Below, one piece after another: positions 1 to 8,497 of a stretch of DNA of 16,630 bases. The notes beneath the pieces were generated by a model that searched no databases, had not been told where the DNA came from, and worked only from the letters and a program-made list of their open reading frames with translations. Position 1 is the stretch's first letter. The number at the start of each line of letters is the position of its first letter. Origin of the DNA: CAMAVK01 sp964362485 (lineage in GTDB: Archaea > Nanobdellota > Nanobdellia > Woesearchaeales > GW2011-AR9); contig CAYIEX010000025.1 of NCBI GenBank assembly GCA_964362485.1, positions 1 to 16,630 of the forward strand, written 5' to 3'. The position numbers and the translations under genes are program-made.

Positions 1-545
1 TTATCTTGATCGTCGGGAATTCCATCTCCATCTCCATCAGGTGGAGCTGGTTGGTCACAAACATTTCCTACTCCGTCACGATCACTATCCAGTTGATCAA
101 AGTTTGAGCTAGCTGGGCAGTTATCACAAACATCCCCGCGGCCATCGTCATCACGATCAGCCTGGTTGCGATTAGCAATAGTAGGACAGTTATCTTCATT
201 GTCTGGAACATCATCATTATCTTGATCTTCATCAGGAACAATCGGTTCACACACATCGCCTACTCCATCTCGATCAGCATCGCGTTGGTTTCGATTTGCA
301 ACATTGACACAATTATCGCAAGCATTACCAACACCATCTTGATCATTATCTCTTTGGTCTCGGTTAGGTACCGTTGGACAATTATCTTCATTATCTGGTA
401 CATTGTCCCCATCCTCATCAGCTGGAAGGATAATAACAACATCACAAACATCACCTGCTCCATCACGATCGGAATCAAGTTGGTCTTGGTTCCAAATATT
501 AGGGCAGTTATCATCTTCATCTGGAACACCGTCACCATCACCATC
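1..545 (-). repeat. Thrombospondin type 3 repeat array (coding)
   Basis: Residues 296-476 of the surface protein are a near-continuous run of Asp-rich units of about 23-36 residues. Each has a DxDxDG-type loop, a DNCP turn and a DRDG(x)GD(x)CD closing loop. The DNA is correspondingly rich in GAT and GAC codons. A single isolated unit lies further upstream at about 906-1010. Confidence 0.88.
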
Positions 546-1430
546 TGCTTGAACGCCAAGAAGAAATGCACCGCTTCGAGAAGCACCGTGTTCATCAGTA
601 ACAGTTACTCGTATACCATAATTTCCTGGGTTTTCAACACGACCGCTCCACACTGCAGTATTATCGGCTCGATCAACTAAGCGCATACCACGAGGTAAGC
701 CTGCTTCGAGTGGCGCATTGCCCTGTACCTCTACTGCTTCAATTGTAAAAGTAAGTTCATCATTGTCCTCATCATGTCCAATAAAACGAAGAGAAAATTC
801 TTGCCCTTCAACACGTGAAAACATCGCGGGAATAACAAACATCCATGGTACATTGGGAGCAGGCTCAGTTGTAAAACTAGGGACATGATTCACAGCTTCA
901 GCAGGATCACACGCGTCTCCGCGGCCATCACGATCAGTATCTCGCTGATTCGCATTAGCAACATTAGGACAATTATCATCCCCATCCCCAACACCGTCCC
1001 CGTCTCCGTCAGGAGCAACAGGTTCAGGTACATCAACAACTAATTCCAGAAATTCTGTTGCAGAACCGCGATCATTTTGAGCAAGAACTCGTACTCGATG
1101 CTCGCCATCAAGGCCGTCTGTATTAATTGGAAAAACTTGTACGAACACGGGCACATTCACACTCTGATCAACACGAAGGCCATTAACAAGAGTACGGACA
1201 TTGGCTCCATTCGCATTTAAAATCTCAATCCATAATTGAAAATCACGTTGACTCGTTACGACAACTTGTAAATCCGGTCTCTCACCTGAATCGACACGAA
1301 CCCTGTTAGGGTTATTGCCTACCCAGTCTGCACTTACTGCGATATCATTCTCAGCAAGAGCAATACTAGGAAAAAGTGAAAGAGAAAAGAGTACAAGAAG
1401 GAAAATACTTCCCCATTGTTTTATGTTCAT
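1..1430 (-). CDS. Secreted thrombospondin type 3 repeat protein (3' end outside window)
   Basis: 476 codons are visible from ATG at 1430; the C-terminus lies beyond the left edge. Residues 1-26 are a signal peptide (MNIKQW, a hydrophobic core, then SIALA before ENDI). Residues 27-137 look like a beta-sandwich domain. Residues 141-175 form one thrombospondin type 3 calcium-binding unit (DGDGDG, DNCPN, DRDGRGDACD). Residues 181-292 resemble an Ig/cadherin-like domain (GHDEDNDELTF, LPRGM, GNYGIRVTVTDEHG). From 296 onward at least five more type 3 units follow, with paired Cys and Asp-rich loops. Known for the family: these repeats bind many Ca2+ ions and form rigid extracellular stalks. Inference: a cell-surface stalk or adhesin. 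The start follows GAGGT at 1441-1445 with 10 nt spacing, and lies 23 nt after the stop of the upstream secreted-protein gene, so the two are probably cotranscribed. The missing part may hold more repeats or a surface anchor. Confidence 0.92.
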   Translation of the reverse strand, partial: MNIKQWGSIFLLVLFSLSLFPSIALAENDIAVSADWVGNNPNRVRVDSGERPDLQVVVTSQRDFQLWIEILNANGANVRTLVNGLRVDQSVNVPVFVQVFPINTDGLDGEHRVRVLAQNDRGSATEFLELVVDVPEPVAPDGDGDGVGDGDDNCPNVANANQRDTDRDGRGDACDPAEAVNHVPSFTTEPAPNVPWMFVIPAMFSRVEGQEFSLRFIGHDEDNDELTFTIEAVEVQGNAPLEAGLPRGMRLVDRADNTAVWSGRVENPGNYGIRVTVTDEHGASRSGAFLLGVQADGDGDGVPDEDDNCPNIWNQDQLDSDRDGAGDVCDVVIILPADEDGDNVPDNEDNCPTVPNRDQRDNDQDGVGNACDNCVNVANRNQRDADRDGVGDVCEPIVPDEDQDNDDVPDNEDNCPTIANRNQADRDDDGRGDVCDNCPASSNFDQLDSDRDGVGNVCDQPAPPDGDGDGIPDDQD

Positions 1431-1453
1431 TTTGTGTAAAACCTCTACGTTAC

Positions 1454-2692
1454 TTAAAAGCCAATCCGCAGATCAGCTCCTCCTTCGGGAGCAACTTTCT
1501 CCTTGCGCGAATCGTATTCTGCACAGACCTTAGGAATAAATTGCACACCATACTTGTCGCCAATAGCAAGACCAGCACAGGCTCCAAGACCTAAAGCATC
1601 GGTAGCTCTCGATTTAGATTCACTTTCAGGCCCTACATTATGACGTGTAACTCTCCCATTTGTGTCAACAAATTGTGCTTCAGTGGAAGTTCTAGTAGTT
1701 TTTTTATTTTCCACATCATACAATGAAACTTGTGGAGCGAAGAGAACTTCAAGTCCATCAGCAATTTCATACCGTATTCCAAATTGACCACGCCACACAC
1801 TGGAAACATCTTGCCGATCTACCACTTTTGTAACTTGTCTTCCGCTGTATCGTCCAACAGGAGTGTTTTGTCGAAGAGGAGTTTCTGAACTATCGGTCTC
1901 AGAGTATCCATCCGAAAGAACTTTACCGTATGTTAACGTAAGGAAGAAACGATCGCCTGTTAGTGCAAGGCCAGCTTCAGCGATGGCACCTGTATCAGTT
2001 CGGTACGATACTCCTGCAGTAGGTCGTAAAATCCCTCCTAAAATGCGAGCTTTAATTTTCTCTTCTTCTTTATCCTCAAATTGTGCTGGTTTAGCCTCAA
2101 GGGTTCTTACTCTCCCATCAAGTGCAGTGACATCATCTTTTGTAGCGTATCTCTTATCGTTTTCCTCACGAGCTTTATCGAGTGCCTCATTAAGAAGTTC
2201 ACGCATATCATCACGAAGAGGGCTGTTTGGAGCCGAAGTAGTTACATCAGGTCTACCAGCTTCAGTAACTAATTGAAGTTGCAAATAATTATTAACTTGA
2301 TCAGCATCATTTTCCAACTGATCAACACGAGAATTATTGAATCCGCGGCCAGGAACATATTGTCCACCAAACTCATTATCAATTGCTTGAAAGTGTTCTT
2401 CAAGTCCTAGTTTAAAATTAGCCCAATTTTTACGTCGATTAGCAGCTCTTTTCGCAGCAGCAGCAGCGCGCGCAGGATCGCAGTAATCAGCAGCATGTGC
2501 TGCAAAAGGTTCACACGTTAATGTTTCAAAAGAAGATGCTTTTGCTGCATTCCACGTGCTTTGAGTAGGAGCAGTTCCCTGAACTGCGCCAGCATTTCGT
2601 TGCGGTGTTCTTGCAGTCCGTGCAGCATCTGCAGCAGTAGAGTATAATGCTGCCACACTAGCAGCGCCCAATACAATATTTCGTAAAGACAT
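1454..2692 (-). CDS. Secreted coiled-coil protein with outer-membrane-barrel-like C-terminal half
   Basis: 412 residues. I do not recognise the family. An N-terminal signal peptide (MSLRNIVLGAASVAALYS, then ADAA near residue 24) is followed by an Ala/Thr-rich stretch. Cys60 and Cys71 come next, then a helical segment (about 72-105). A coiled coil spans about 158-215 (LRDDMRELLNEALDKAREEN). Residues 216-412 are a run of about eight amphipathic beta strands separated by polar loops, for example RGQFGIRYEI, LEVLFAPQVSLYDV and YGVQFIPKVCAEYD. The protein ends in LRIGF, with a terminal Phe. That is the layout of a bacterial outer-membrane barrel behind a periplasmic coiled coil, which is surprising beside archaeal genes. 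A secreted beta-sheet surface protein is the conservative reading. It is the first gene of a two-gene unit with the thrombospondin-repeat protein. ATG at 2692 is fixed by GGAGG 8 nt upstream. Confidence 0.85.
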   Translation of the reverse strand: MSLRNIVLGAASVAALYSTAADAARTARTPQRNAGAVQGTAPTQSTWNAAKASSFETLTCEPFAAHAADYCDPARAAAAAKRAANRRKNWANFKLGLEEHFQAIDNEFGGQYVPGRGFNNSRVDQLENDADQVNNYLQLQLVTEAGRPDVTTSAPNSPLRDDMRELLNEALDKAREENDKRYATKDDVTALDGRVRTLEAKPAQFEDKEEEKIKARILGGILRPTAGVSYRTDTGAIAEAGLALTGDRFFLTLTYGKVLSDGYSETDSSETPLRQNTPVGRYSGRQVTKVVDRQDVSSVWRGQFGIRYEIADGLEVLFAPQVSLYDVENKKTTRTSTEAQFVDTNGRVTRHNVGPESESKSRATDALGLGACAGLAIGDKYGVQFIPKVCAEYDSRKEKVAPEGGADLRIGF

Positions 2693-2700
2693 TTTTGTTT

Positions 2701-2705
2701 CCTCC
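2701..2705 (-). promoter_or_regulatory. Shine-Dalgarno GGAGG for the barrel-like gene
   Basis: The minus strand reads GGAGG, then 8 nt, then ATG at 2692. This is the strongest ribosome-binding site in the window and fixes the start. Most of the right-hand genes here have no such site. Confidence 0.75.
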
Positions 2706-2762
2706 GATTCGCTTTAGCGATAAAGTATAATTATTATTACTACTCAAAAAAAACAACAATCC

Positions 2763-2770
2763 TATATAAA
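2763..2770 (-). promoter_or_regulatory. TATA box for the two-gene secreted-protein operon
   Basis: The minus strand carries TTTATATA, preceded by CGAAACC, which could serve as a BRE element. Archaeal TATA boxes lie about 25 nt before the start of transcription. This predicts a leader of roughly 45-50 nt that includes the GGAGG site, unlike the leaderless-looking promoters elsewhere in the window. Confidence 0.65.
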
Positions 2771-2797
2771 GGTTTCGAACGATTATTACTTGAAAGG

Positions 2798-2812
2798 AGT
2801 TACGACCTAACT
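2798..2812 (-). terminator. Small inverted repeat just after a stop codon
   Basis: AGTTA and TAACT flank a 5-nt loop immediately downstream of the stop codon at 2814, and a short T-containing stretch follows on the minus strand. It could help end transcription of the upstream membrane-protein pair, but the stem is only 5 bp. Confidence 0.25.
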
Positions 2813-2813
2813 T

Positions 2814-4511
2814 CTAAAACCCATATTTTCCTGGATTCTCTTCTTGAGGACGAGCTCCTGCTGGAAGTGCTCCTTCCTGCGCCAGCGCTTCAGCAAACTT
2901 TTTTGACGTACTTGTATCCCTCTCTCCGATATGCCAGTCGCGGTCTCCTACGACTGCCATATACAACTGTCGAGCAGCATCTTCAAATGATATAGCCTCT
3001 ACCTCAAAACGATCCCGTGCTTCGCACCGAGAATCACCTTGCCCGCAGGTAGTACGGATCCAACCAGTAACAAGTTCATCAACAGCCTTGGTGTCCCCAG
3101 CATTCAACCGTTCACGAATAAATTCATACCTACTTTGCGGACTCCGACAAATGCCAAGCGACTGTTCGCTGGCGCGAAGTGCATTTTTACTCGCATCCAA
3201 CTCCCTTTGCAATTGTGCAAGACCGGAAGTATCAACCGGAACAACAGAAGGTTGCACCACCGCTGTTCTACGTTCGCATTCACTGAGCAAGCGGCGAACA
3301 TCGTCACTAATACCTCTTTCCGCGCTAAGACTCTCTTTACACACGTTTACATCATTAATATTTTTTTGTAGCGTGGATCTTAGCATTAAATTCTCCTGTT
3401 GAAATCCCCGAGCAATGTTTCTCTCCTCATCCACTTCCAGCTGAGTTTGAGCGATCAATCCCAAATCGAGAGTGCATGTTTCCAGTTTTACCTGAGAAGC
3501 ATCAAGTTGACTCACCAGGCGTTTATTGAGCGCAGCTGACGTGTCACTTCCACTTTTAAGTTCATCGTAAGATCCAGCTAATGCGGTATTTGTTCGTTGA
3601 AGTGAGGCTACTACTTCCTCATGAACTCTATTCTCTTCTTGTCTCTCTTCCCCACATGAAATTAGTTGCGCTTTGAACTCATCCGCTCTAGCTCCGTATT
3701 CCTTCACAGCTTGTTGACCAACTCGATCTCGTGCTAGACAGTTTTGAAGAGCATCGGGAGTCGCACCCATCACGAGTATTTCTGGAACTGGCTTTGGCAC
3801 AATTCGTTTCTCGCCCGAAGGAAGTAAAAAATACAACGGCAGCGCAACAACAGCTCCCGTTCCAATCCCCAGAGCATACGTGCCCCATGTCGATTTCCGT
3901 TTCTGTCGTGTAAGCGTAATATTGCGACCAATTAACGTCTCCTCTCTTCGTTCTGCTAGGAGTTCATTTTGACTATTGAGTACTGTATCGATTTCACGAA
4001 GGGATACTACCTCTGTGGTATCGCAGCGTCGAGCTTGCCTCCCATCTTCTTTTTGATAGTATACTCCGTTCGTTAAAAAAATAGCATTACCTCTCACTTC
4101 ACTCCAAGTATACACTTCGCGTCGCAGAAGTTTGTCTTGGATAAGTGTTTCATCCGTAGATGGTGGATTATAATTACGAAGGCCCTCAAAGTTGCTACAC
4201 AACTTCCTCCCTCCTTGTGGCTCTGGTCTAGCAGGATCACGTGGTAAGACATAGTCAAAAACGTAACATTTCTTTCTATGTGTAGTATACTCATCAATAG
4301 TCCAGGTGTCCTCTTCAGTTTTCCCGGATGTACGAGCAATTACAAATCGTCGCTCACCATACCACTCATACCAATCGCCTGCTTTAACTTCATCAAACCC
4401 CTGAATCGATGTCTCCCGGATAGCACGAGGATTAGCAAGATCTTCCAAAGTAAGAAAACCTTTTCCTTGCGCTTTCTCCAGTTTATACATATGGGTTTGC
4501 TGATCTGTCAT
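2814..4511 (-). CDS. Single-pass membrane protein with extracytoplasmic Cys-bearing coiled coil
   Basis: 565 residues from ATG at 4511; family not recognised. Residues 1-208 are a soluble N-terminal part rich in Trp and Tyr (WYEWYGERRFVIAR). One TM helix spans about 209-231 (WGTYALGIGTGAVVALPLYF) after the basic stretch RQKRKS, suggesting N-in, C-out. Residues about 250-460 are a long coiled coil punctuated by single Cys residues near 258, 286, 346, 391, 412 and 455. A helical C-terminal part has Cys489 and Cys496 (TTCGQGDSRCEARD) and ends in NPGKYGF. The gene begins 4 nt after the stop of the preceding gene, which encodes a protein of the same layout, so the two are probably cotranslated and may be partners. 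A TTG at 4532 would extend the frame by 7 residues into the upstream gene. I prefer the ATG. The only SD-like GAGGT lies 14 nt away. Confidence 0.85.
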   Translation of the reverse strand: MTDQQTHMYKLEKAQGKGFLTLEDLANPRAIRETSIQGFDEVKAGDWYEWYGERRFVIARTSGKTEEDTWTIDEYTTHRKKCYVFDYVLPRDPARPEPQGGRKLCSNFEGLRNYNPPSTDETLIQDKLLRREVYTWSEVRGNAIFLTNGVYYQKEDGRQARRCDTTEVVSLREIDTVLNSQNELLAERREETLIGRNITLTRQKRKSTWGTYALGIGTGAVVALPLYFLLPSGEKRIVPKPVPEILVMGATPDALQNCLARDRVGQQAVKEYGARADEFKAQLISCGEERQEENRVHEEVVASLQRTNTALAGSYDELKSGSDTSAALNKRLVSQLDASQVKLETCTLDLGLIAQTQLEVDEERNIARGFQQENLMLRSTLQKNINDVNVCKESLSAERGISDDVRRLLSECERRTAVVQPSVVPVDTSGLAQLQRELDASKNALRASEQSLGICRSPQSRYEFIRERLNAGDTKAVDELVTGWIRTTCGQGDSRCEARDRFEVEAISFEDAARQLYMAVVGDRDWHIGERDTSTSKKFAEALAQEGALPAGARPQEENPGKYGF

Positions 4512-4515
4512 TGTC

Positions 4516-7107
4516 TTATTGTTTAACCTCAAGCCAGACGCTTGTCGTATTTCCTACTTTATCCACATGATCGCCACTACAATATTTGTCCTTATTCTTA
4601 GTAACAAAATCGCCTTTGCTTGTTTCTAAGCCATCAGCACGTAAAAATACTTGACCTACTGCAAATTCACAATCACTCGTTCCATCAACCCAGTAAAATA
4701 ATTTGTCATCTTGTCGTTCACAGGCAGGCGATTGATCTTTACATCGTTGTTTCATGTACTGTTCAACATCACCACCTAACGTTAAAATTGGCTCACCCTT
4801 ACTTCGAGCAATAACTTGGGCTGGTGTTACTTGACCTAGTGAAGTAGGAAGTAAGTGGGAAGCAAAGTTAAGATAACTAAACACTTCACTCACGCCTTTT
4901 TGTAGCTGGGCGTACGGTCCTGCACGAAGTCGCTCAATCTCTCCACTCGCACTGGTAACGCTCACATTTAACCCTTTTATCTGCTCCTCAAGAGTTGCAT
5001 ACTCTCGCTTCGCTGCATTCACCTGTTCTCGAATTGCTCCTTCTTGACCAAGGGCCACTTCATAGCGGGTTTTCAAATCCCGCTCTGAGGTATCCAATGT
5101 TCTTTTCATTGTATCGATAGAAATTGGAATACTCTTTTCTGCTAGTCGTACACCATTCCAAGATCTTTGAAGCGAAGTCAAATGATCATCGAATTCTTGT
5201 CGTTGAACATACGCGTTTGCTAGTGCAGCAGTCGCAATAAGAGCGGCTCCCCCTAACGCTAATAGTCCAATTCGGCGCCATCCATTAGTTCTCATTCTCT
5301 CTGCTGCTACAATGGCTTGTGTTCTTTCTTCTAAACCAATTACATCTTCAGCAATATAGTGGGAAAGATTGTCTCTGTTGATACTAACTTGTTTTCCATG
5401 CCGCATTTGATGGAAAGTATAACTATCATCTGTCTCAAGAGCGCTCCTGTGACCCTCATGATAAATAGCCCCTGCGGGTACATCTTGTGAATTAACGAGT
5501 TGTGATCGTACTCGTCTACCTCGAGTGACGACTGGGATAAGAGCTGGTGAGTTAACGACATGTTCCACTCCCCCATTATTAAACCAATAAATTTCTCGCT
5601 GTTCAGCCGTTGGAGTTGGAAGCGGTGGAACTGGCCCCGTCTTCATTCTAACTGCCGTTTCTTTAGGCGCTGCGGGCGAGTGTCTGTAACTAACTGGAGC
5701 TTCAGCAATAGGGGTCTCAGCTGTTCTAGGACCACTCACTACCTCGGGAATAGGCGGTGGTGTCATTGGTCGAGAACCTGCGCCATTGTGTGTTGTTCTA
5801 TCAACTGGTGTAGCATCGACTGCTGTAGCATCAACTGTTGTATCTTTATTATCTTTTTTCATTGTAATTCCTCCTGAATCTGTATCTTTAATATGTGGCA
5901 TGCCCATCATGCTTTCTAATTCATGAGCTAATTTCTCCTCTATCTCATCCTCATCGGGATCAATGTCCATTGTGATTTCTCTTTGGGAAGCGGCAAGTTG
6001 TGGTTCTCGTACCGCTCCCATGGGAGTTGTGATTGGCTCACGCCGGCGAGTTGTATCTTCCCTGGTCCTAAAAATCGCCCTAACATGTTCCTCATATTCC
6101 CCGCGTTCTTGGGCCGGCACCAATATCTGAAAATATTTTCCTTCATCGACTGATCTGTTTCCTACAAAAGGAATACTCATCATACAATACTCTAAATCTC
6201 TAAAACGTTGCTCAGGAAATTTGATAATCAATGATTGGTGAGTGTGCCTTCGAATGATGTCTAAAATACGGCCATCTAAAATATGCTCATAGACGCGCTC
6301 TCTATTCCCATCAACATGAATCACTTGATGGCCCTGCCGTAAATATTCACGAAGCTCCCGGTTGTCAGTTTTGACTTTCAAAATGGGTATGGGTGCTGCG
6401 AGGGGATTGGTACGTTGTTCTGTTTTATTTCCATCAGGAGCAGCTCGATACAGGCCAATGAACGTCAAGGGCAGCCAAGTATCAAGAATCGCAGGTATTA
6501 GAATCTGATCCAAACTAGCCTCTTTCATTGTTGTAACCTGTTCAGGGTTAGATCGGTAGACCCAATACTTCGTTTCAGAGTCAGCGAGATGTTCAAGTAA
6601 TGCCCTGTCCAGTCCAATTTTAAAAGGATCCACTTTTGGAATAGAGCCAGTGCTTCGGCTAGCATAGGTAATGTGATTTTGATGAACAAGCTTAACTCTA
6701 TTGAGGATGTCCGTTTCTGTTATGGGGGCTAAAGGTTGGCCAAATACCTCGAAATGTACTAAGTCCGGCGGTGTTCTGGTAACGTAAATAATTGGTGCTG
6801 AATGGCGGGTGATTAGAGGATCTAAATCAAATACCTTCGGCTCTGGTTCCGGTACGGGTCTAATAATAAATCCATCTTCAAGTACAATTTTATCGCCCTG
6901 CGTAGATAGTTTAGACCACATTTGGGGCCATTCACAAGCCAAAGCCTCGCCATAACCCATTGAAATAAGCTGTACTGCACGAGTAATTGTCAAAGGGTCT
7001 ACTTTGCTATCGGCGCGGCGAATAAGACTAAAATCCTTCATTCCAAGCCGGGCTAATGAAGAATTCGTAACAAGCTTTTCCAGTCCGTCAAAAGGGTCTT
7101 CCACCAT
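4516..7107 (-). CDS. Large single-pass membrane protein with cytoplasmic multidomain N-terminus and Cys-rich C-terminal domain
   Basis: 863 residues from ATG at 7107; family not recognised. Residues about 1-390 look globular. A low-complexity Pro/Thr/Ala linker follows at about 415-510, with a 5-residue tandem repeat (VDATA, VDATP, VDRTT). A second soluble segment runs to about 600. One TM helix lies at about 613-634 (IGLLALGGAALIATAALANAYV) after the basic RMRTNGWRR, implying N-in, C-out. A coiled coil follows (about 640-730), then a C-terminal domain with four Cys near 789, 796, 813 and 843. The layout mirrors the next gene, 4 nt downstream. A GTG at 7140 would add 11 residues, but the TATA element at 7143-7151 abuts it, so transcription would start inside that extension. 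The ATG is therefore more likely. Inference: an envelope-spanning structural or signalling pair that couples cytoplasm to cell surface. Confidence 0.83.
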   Translation of the reverse strand: MVEDPFDGLEKLVTNSSLARLGMKDFSLIRRADSKVDPLTITRAVQLISMGYGEALACEWPQMWSKLSTQGDKIVLEDGFIIRPVPEPEPKVFDLDPLITRHSAPIIYVTRTPPDLVHFEVFGQPLAPITETDILNRVKLVHQNHITYASRSTGSIPKVDPFKIGLDRALLEHLADSETKYWVYRSNPEQVTTMKEASLDQILIPAILDTWLPLTFIGLYRAAPDGNKTEQRTNPLAAPIPILKVKTDNRELREYLRQGHQVIHVDGNRERVYEHILDGRILDIIRRHTHQSLIIKFPEQRFRDLEYCMMSIPFVGNRSVDEGKYFQILVPAQERGEYEEHVRAIFRTREDTTRRREPITTPMGAVREPQLAASQREITMDIDPDEDEIEEKLAHELESMMGMPHIKDTDSGGITMKKDNKDTTVDATAVDATPVDRTTHNGAGSRPMTPPPIPEVVSGPRTAETPIAEAPVSYRHSPAAPKETAVRMKTGPVPPLPTPTAEQREIYWFNNGGVEHVVNSPALIPVVTRGRRVRSQLVNSQDVPAGAIYHEGHRSALETDDSYTFHQMRHGKQVSINRDNLSHYIAEDVIGLEERTQAIVAAERMRTNGWRRIGLLALGGAALIATAALANAYVQRQEFDDHLTSLQRSWNGVRLAEKSIPISIDTMKRTLDTSERDLKTRYEVALGQEGAIREQVNAAKREYATLEEQIKGLNVSVTSASGEIERLRAGPYAQLQKGVSEVFSYLNFASHLLPTSLGQVTPAQVIARSKGEPILTLGGDVEQYMKQRCKDQSPACERQDDKLFYWVDGTSDCEFAVGQVFLRADGLETSKGDFVTKNKDKYCSGDHVDKVGNTTSVWLEVKQ
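5809..5838 (-). repeat. 15-nt imperfect tandem repeat in a Pro/Thr-rich linker
   Basis: Two adjacent 15-nt copies differ at two positions. On the minus strand they encode part of the VDATA/VDATP/VDRTT repeat in the linker of the large membrane protein. Length here may vary between strains. Confidence 0.6.
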
Positions 7108-7142
7108 AGGTTTAGCTATTTTACTCTTTAAAAGTAACACTC

Positions 7143-7151
7143 TTTTATAAA
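7143..7151 (-). promoter_or_regulatory. TATA box for the membrane-protein pair
   Basis: The minus strand reads TTTATAAAA. Initiation about 25 nt downstream would fall near 7121, giving a leader of about 13 nt before ATG 7107. This argues against the in-frame GTG at 7140. Confidence 0.55.
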
Positions 7152-7225
7152 CATTCTCTGTTTTTTATGCTGATTATTGTATACCCATAAAGTTAAAAGA
7201 CACTTTAGAACCTATGTTTTCAGAC

Positions 7226-8419
7226 TTAAAAAAACTTAACTACAACGGTATAGACAATACCTGCTAACAATAATAAACCTACAAACACACATAAGAGTAG
7301 GTTGGTGGGAATACTATATTCTGGAATCCTGTCTCCTCTCCTTTTAGCTCTATAATGCATCGCCATGATCAAAATACCTTCAAGCCCGCCTGCTATTGCC
7401 CCCGTAAAACCAAGAATTCCCACAAACGTTACCACATTAAACACAACAAACACAATCGGCAATGAGAAAGTCAGAAAAAAAGCAATCGGTTTAGAAAACC
7501 CAAAATCAAATTGATACGTATCAATCAGAGCAAGTCCGAGTGCTAAAAAAGAAGTAAAAAGAGTGAGAATGGCAAAAATGTTGGCTAAAGTACCAAAAAC
7601 TTGGTTTCCGTAAATACTAAGAGCAACTGTTGCCACCCGCTCATTCGGTTCAAGCATAGAGAAATTACCTGGCCCAATGATCCCCACTACAACAATACAA
7701 AATACAATATATAATAAGATGGGAATGAGAGAACCAATAATGATGGCCTTTTTCATAAGGTGCCATTTTCGTTCTAGAACTTCATGAACTTCTGGAATTG
7801 CCGGTGACCCCATAAACGCAAAGAGGATCACTCCATAAGGCAAAAAGAAGAATGTCGGATCAAATGAACTAAAATGGTCTGGTTTTATCTGATTGTATGA
7901 GAAAATACCAAGTAATATCACAATCACAATTAGAAGTCCATTCACAATCAGTTCTAATTTACCTGCCGCTTTAATGCCAAATAGTAACACCACAAATACC
8001 ACGATGGCAAAAATAGCAGTATAAAATAGAGGATTACCACCACCCAATAACGCTCTGATGGCCACTCCTTCACCAATGAGGTATGCTGTGAGCGCACCAT
8101 AAATATTAACAAACATTGAGAGTCCAATAATTATCTTGCCCGGCTGTCCCAAATACTTTTCAGCGTAACCAACGAGTTGATGTTGGACCTTTGTTCGTAA
8201 CACGACCTCGCCAAGGAGGAGATTCAAAAACAAAAAAGCAAGTCCTAATCCTATAATTAAAATGAGACCGTACAAAAACCCTGCCTTCGCAACAACATAC
8301 GGAATACCCAGGGTACCTGCCCCGACAATGGTTCCTAGAAGAGTGGCTACTGCAATCCAAAAACGATGACGATTATAAAATTCTGACGATTGCCGTGTCA
8401 CCCCTTTTTCTTTAAACAT
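7226..8419 (-). CDS. Amino acid permease, APC superfamily (AAAP / aromatic amino acid permease type)
   Basis: 397 residues with about 11 predicted TM helices, the usual number and length for the amino acid/auxin and hydroxy/aromatic amino acid permease families. TM1 holds the broken-helix substrate-binding motif GTIVGAGTLGIP (about 29-40). TM2 follows with FLNLLLGEVVLRTK. The TM6 region has FLPYGVILFAFMGSPAIPEV, matching the F(x)G(x)(x)(x)(x)P pattern of these transporters. It should import one or more amino acids by coupling to H+ or Na+; the substrate cannot be read from sequence. The gene has its own promoter and sits between envelope genes on the same strand. Starts at GTG 8422 and ATG 8419 are adjacent. 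ATG is chosen because the TATA box at 8443-8452 puts the transcription start almost on it. The GAGGTG there is too close to act as a normal ribosome-binding site. Confidence 0.9.
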   Translation of the reverse strand: MFKEKGVTRQSSEFYNRHRFWIAVATLLGTIVGAGTLGIPYVVAKAGFLYGLILIIGLGLAFLFLNLLLGEVVLRTKVQHQLVGYAEKYLGQPGKIIIGLSMFVNIYGALTAYLIGEGVAIRALLGGGNPLFYTAIFAIVVFVVLLFGIKAAGKLELIVNGLLIVIVILLGIFSYNQIKPDHFSSFDPTFFFLPYGVILFAFMGSPAIPEVHEVLERKWHLMKKAIIIGSLIPILLYIVFCIVVVGIIGPGNFSMLEPNERVATVALSIYGNQVFGTLANIFAILTLFTSFLALGLALIDTYQFDFGFSKPIAFFLTFSLPIVFVVFNVVTFVGILGFTGAIAGGLEGILIMAMHYRAKRRGDRIPEYSIPTNLLLCVFVGLLLLAGIVYTVVVKFF

Positions 8420-8442
8420 CACCTCTTAGAAATGAATATTGG

Positions 8443-8452
8443 TTTATATATT
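8443..8452 (-). promoter_or_regulatory. TATA box for the amino acid permease
   Basis: The minus strand reads AATATATAAA, centred about 28 nt upstream of ATG 8419. The mRNA should therefore be leaderless or nearly so. Confidence 0.6.
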
Positions 8453-8497
8453 CTTGCCTTTCATCTTGCCTCTAAAAATTCAATTTAGTGAGTTTTT

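Noticed and set aside
222..680. Long plus-strand open frame opposite the thrombospondin repeats.
   Set aside because: It is a shadow of the repetitive GAT-rich coding strand; its Ile/Ser/Thr-rich translation is low-complexity and family-less.
2770..2782. GGTTTCGAACG resembling a tRNA T loop.
   Set aside because: No acceptor, D or anticodon stems can be drawn around it; it lies beside the TATA box of the secreted-protein operon.
3039..3402. Overlapping plus-strand frames opposite the coiled-coil gene.
   Set aside because: The minus-strand gene has convincing coiled-coil heptads and a long uninterrupted frame; the opposite frames lack start signals and domain character.
4512..4532. TTG start adding 7 residues to the second membrane protein.
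   Set aside because: It would overlap the end of the upstream gene, and an ATG with the usual 4-nt spacing is available.
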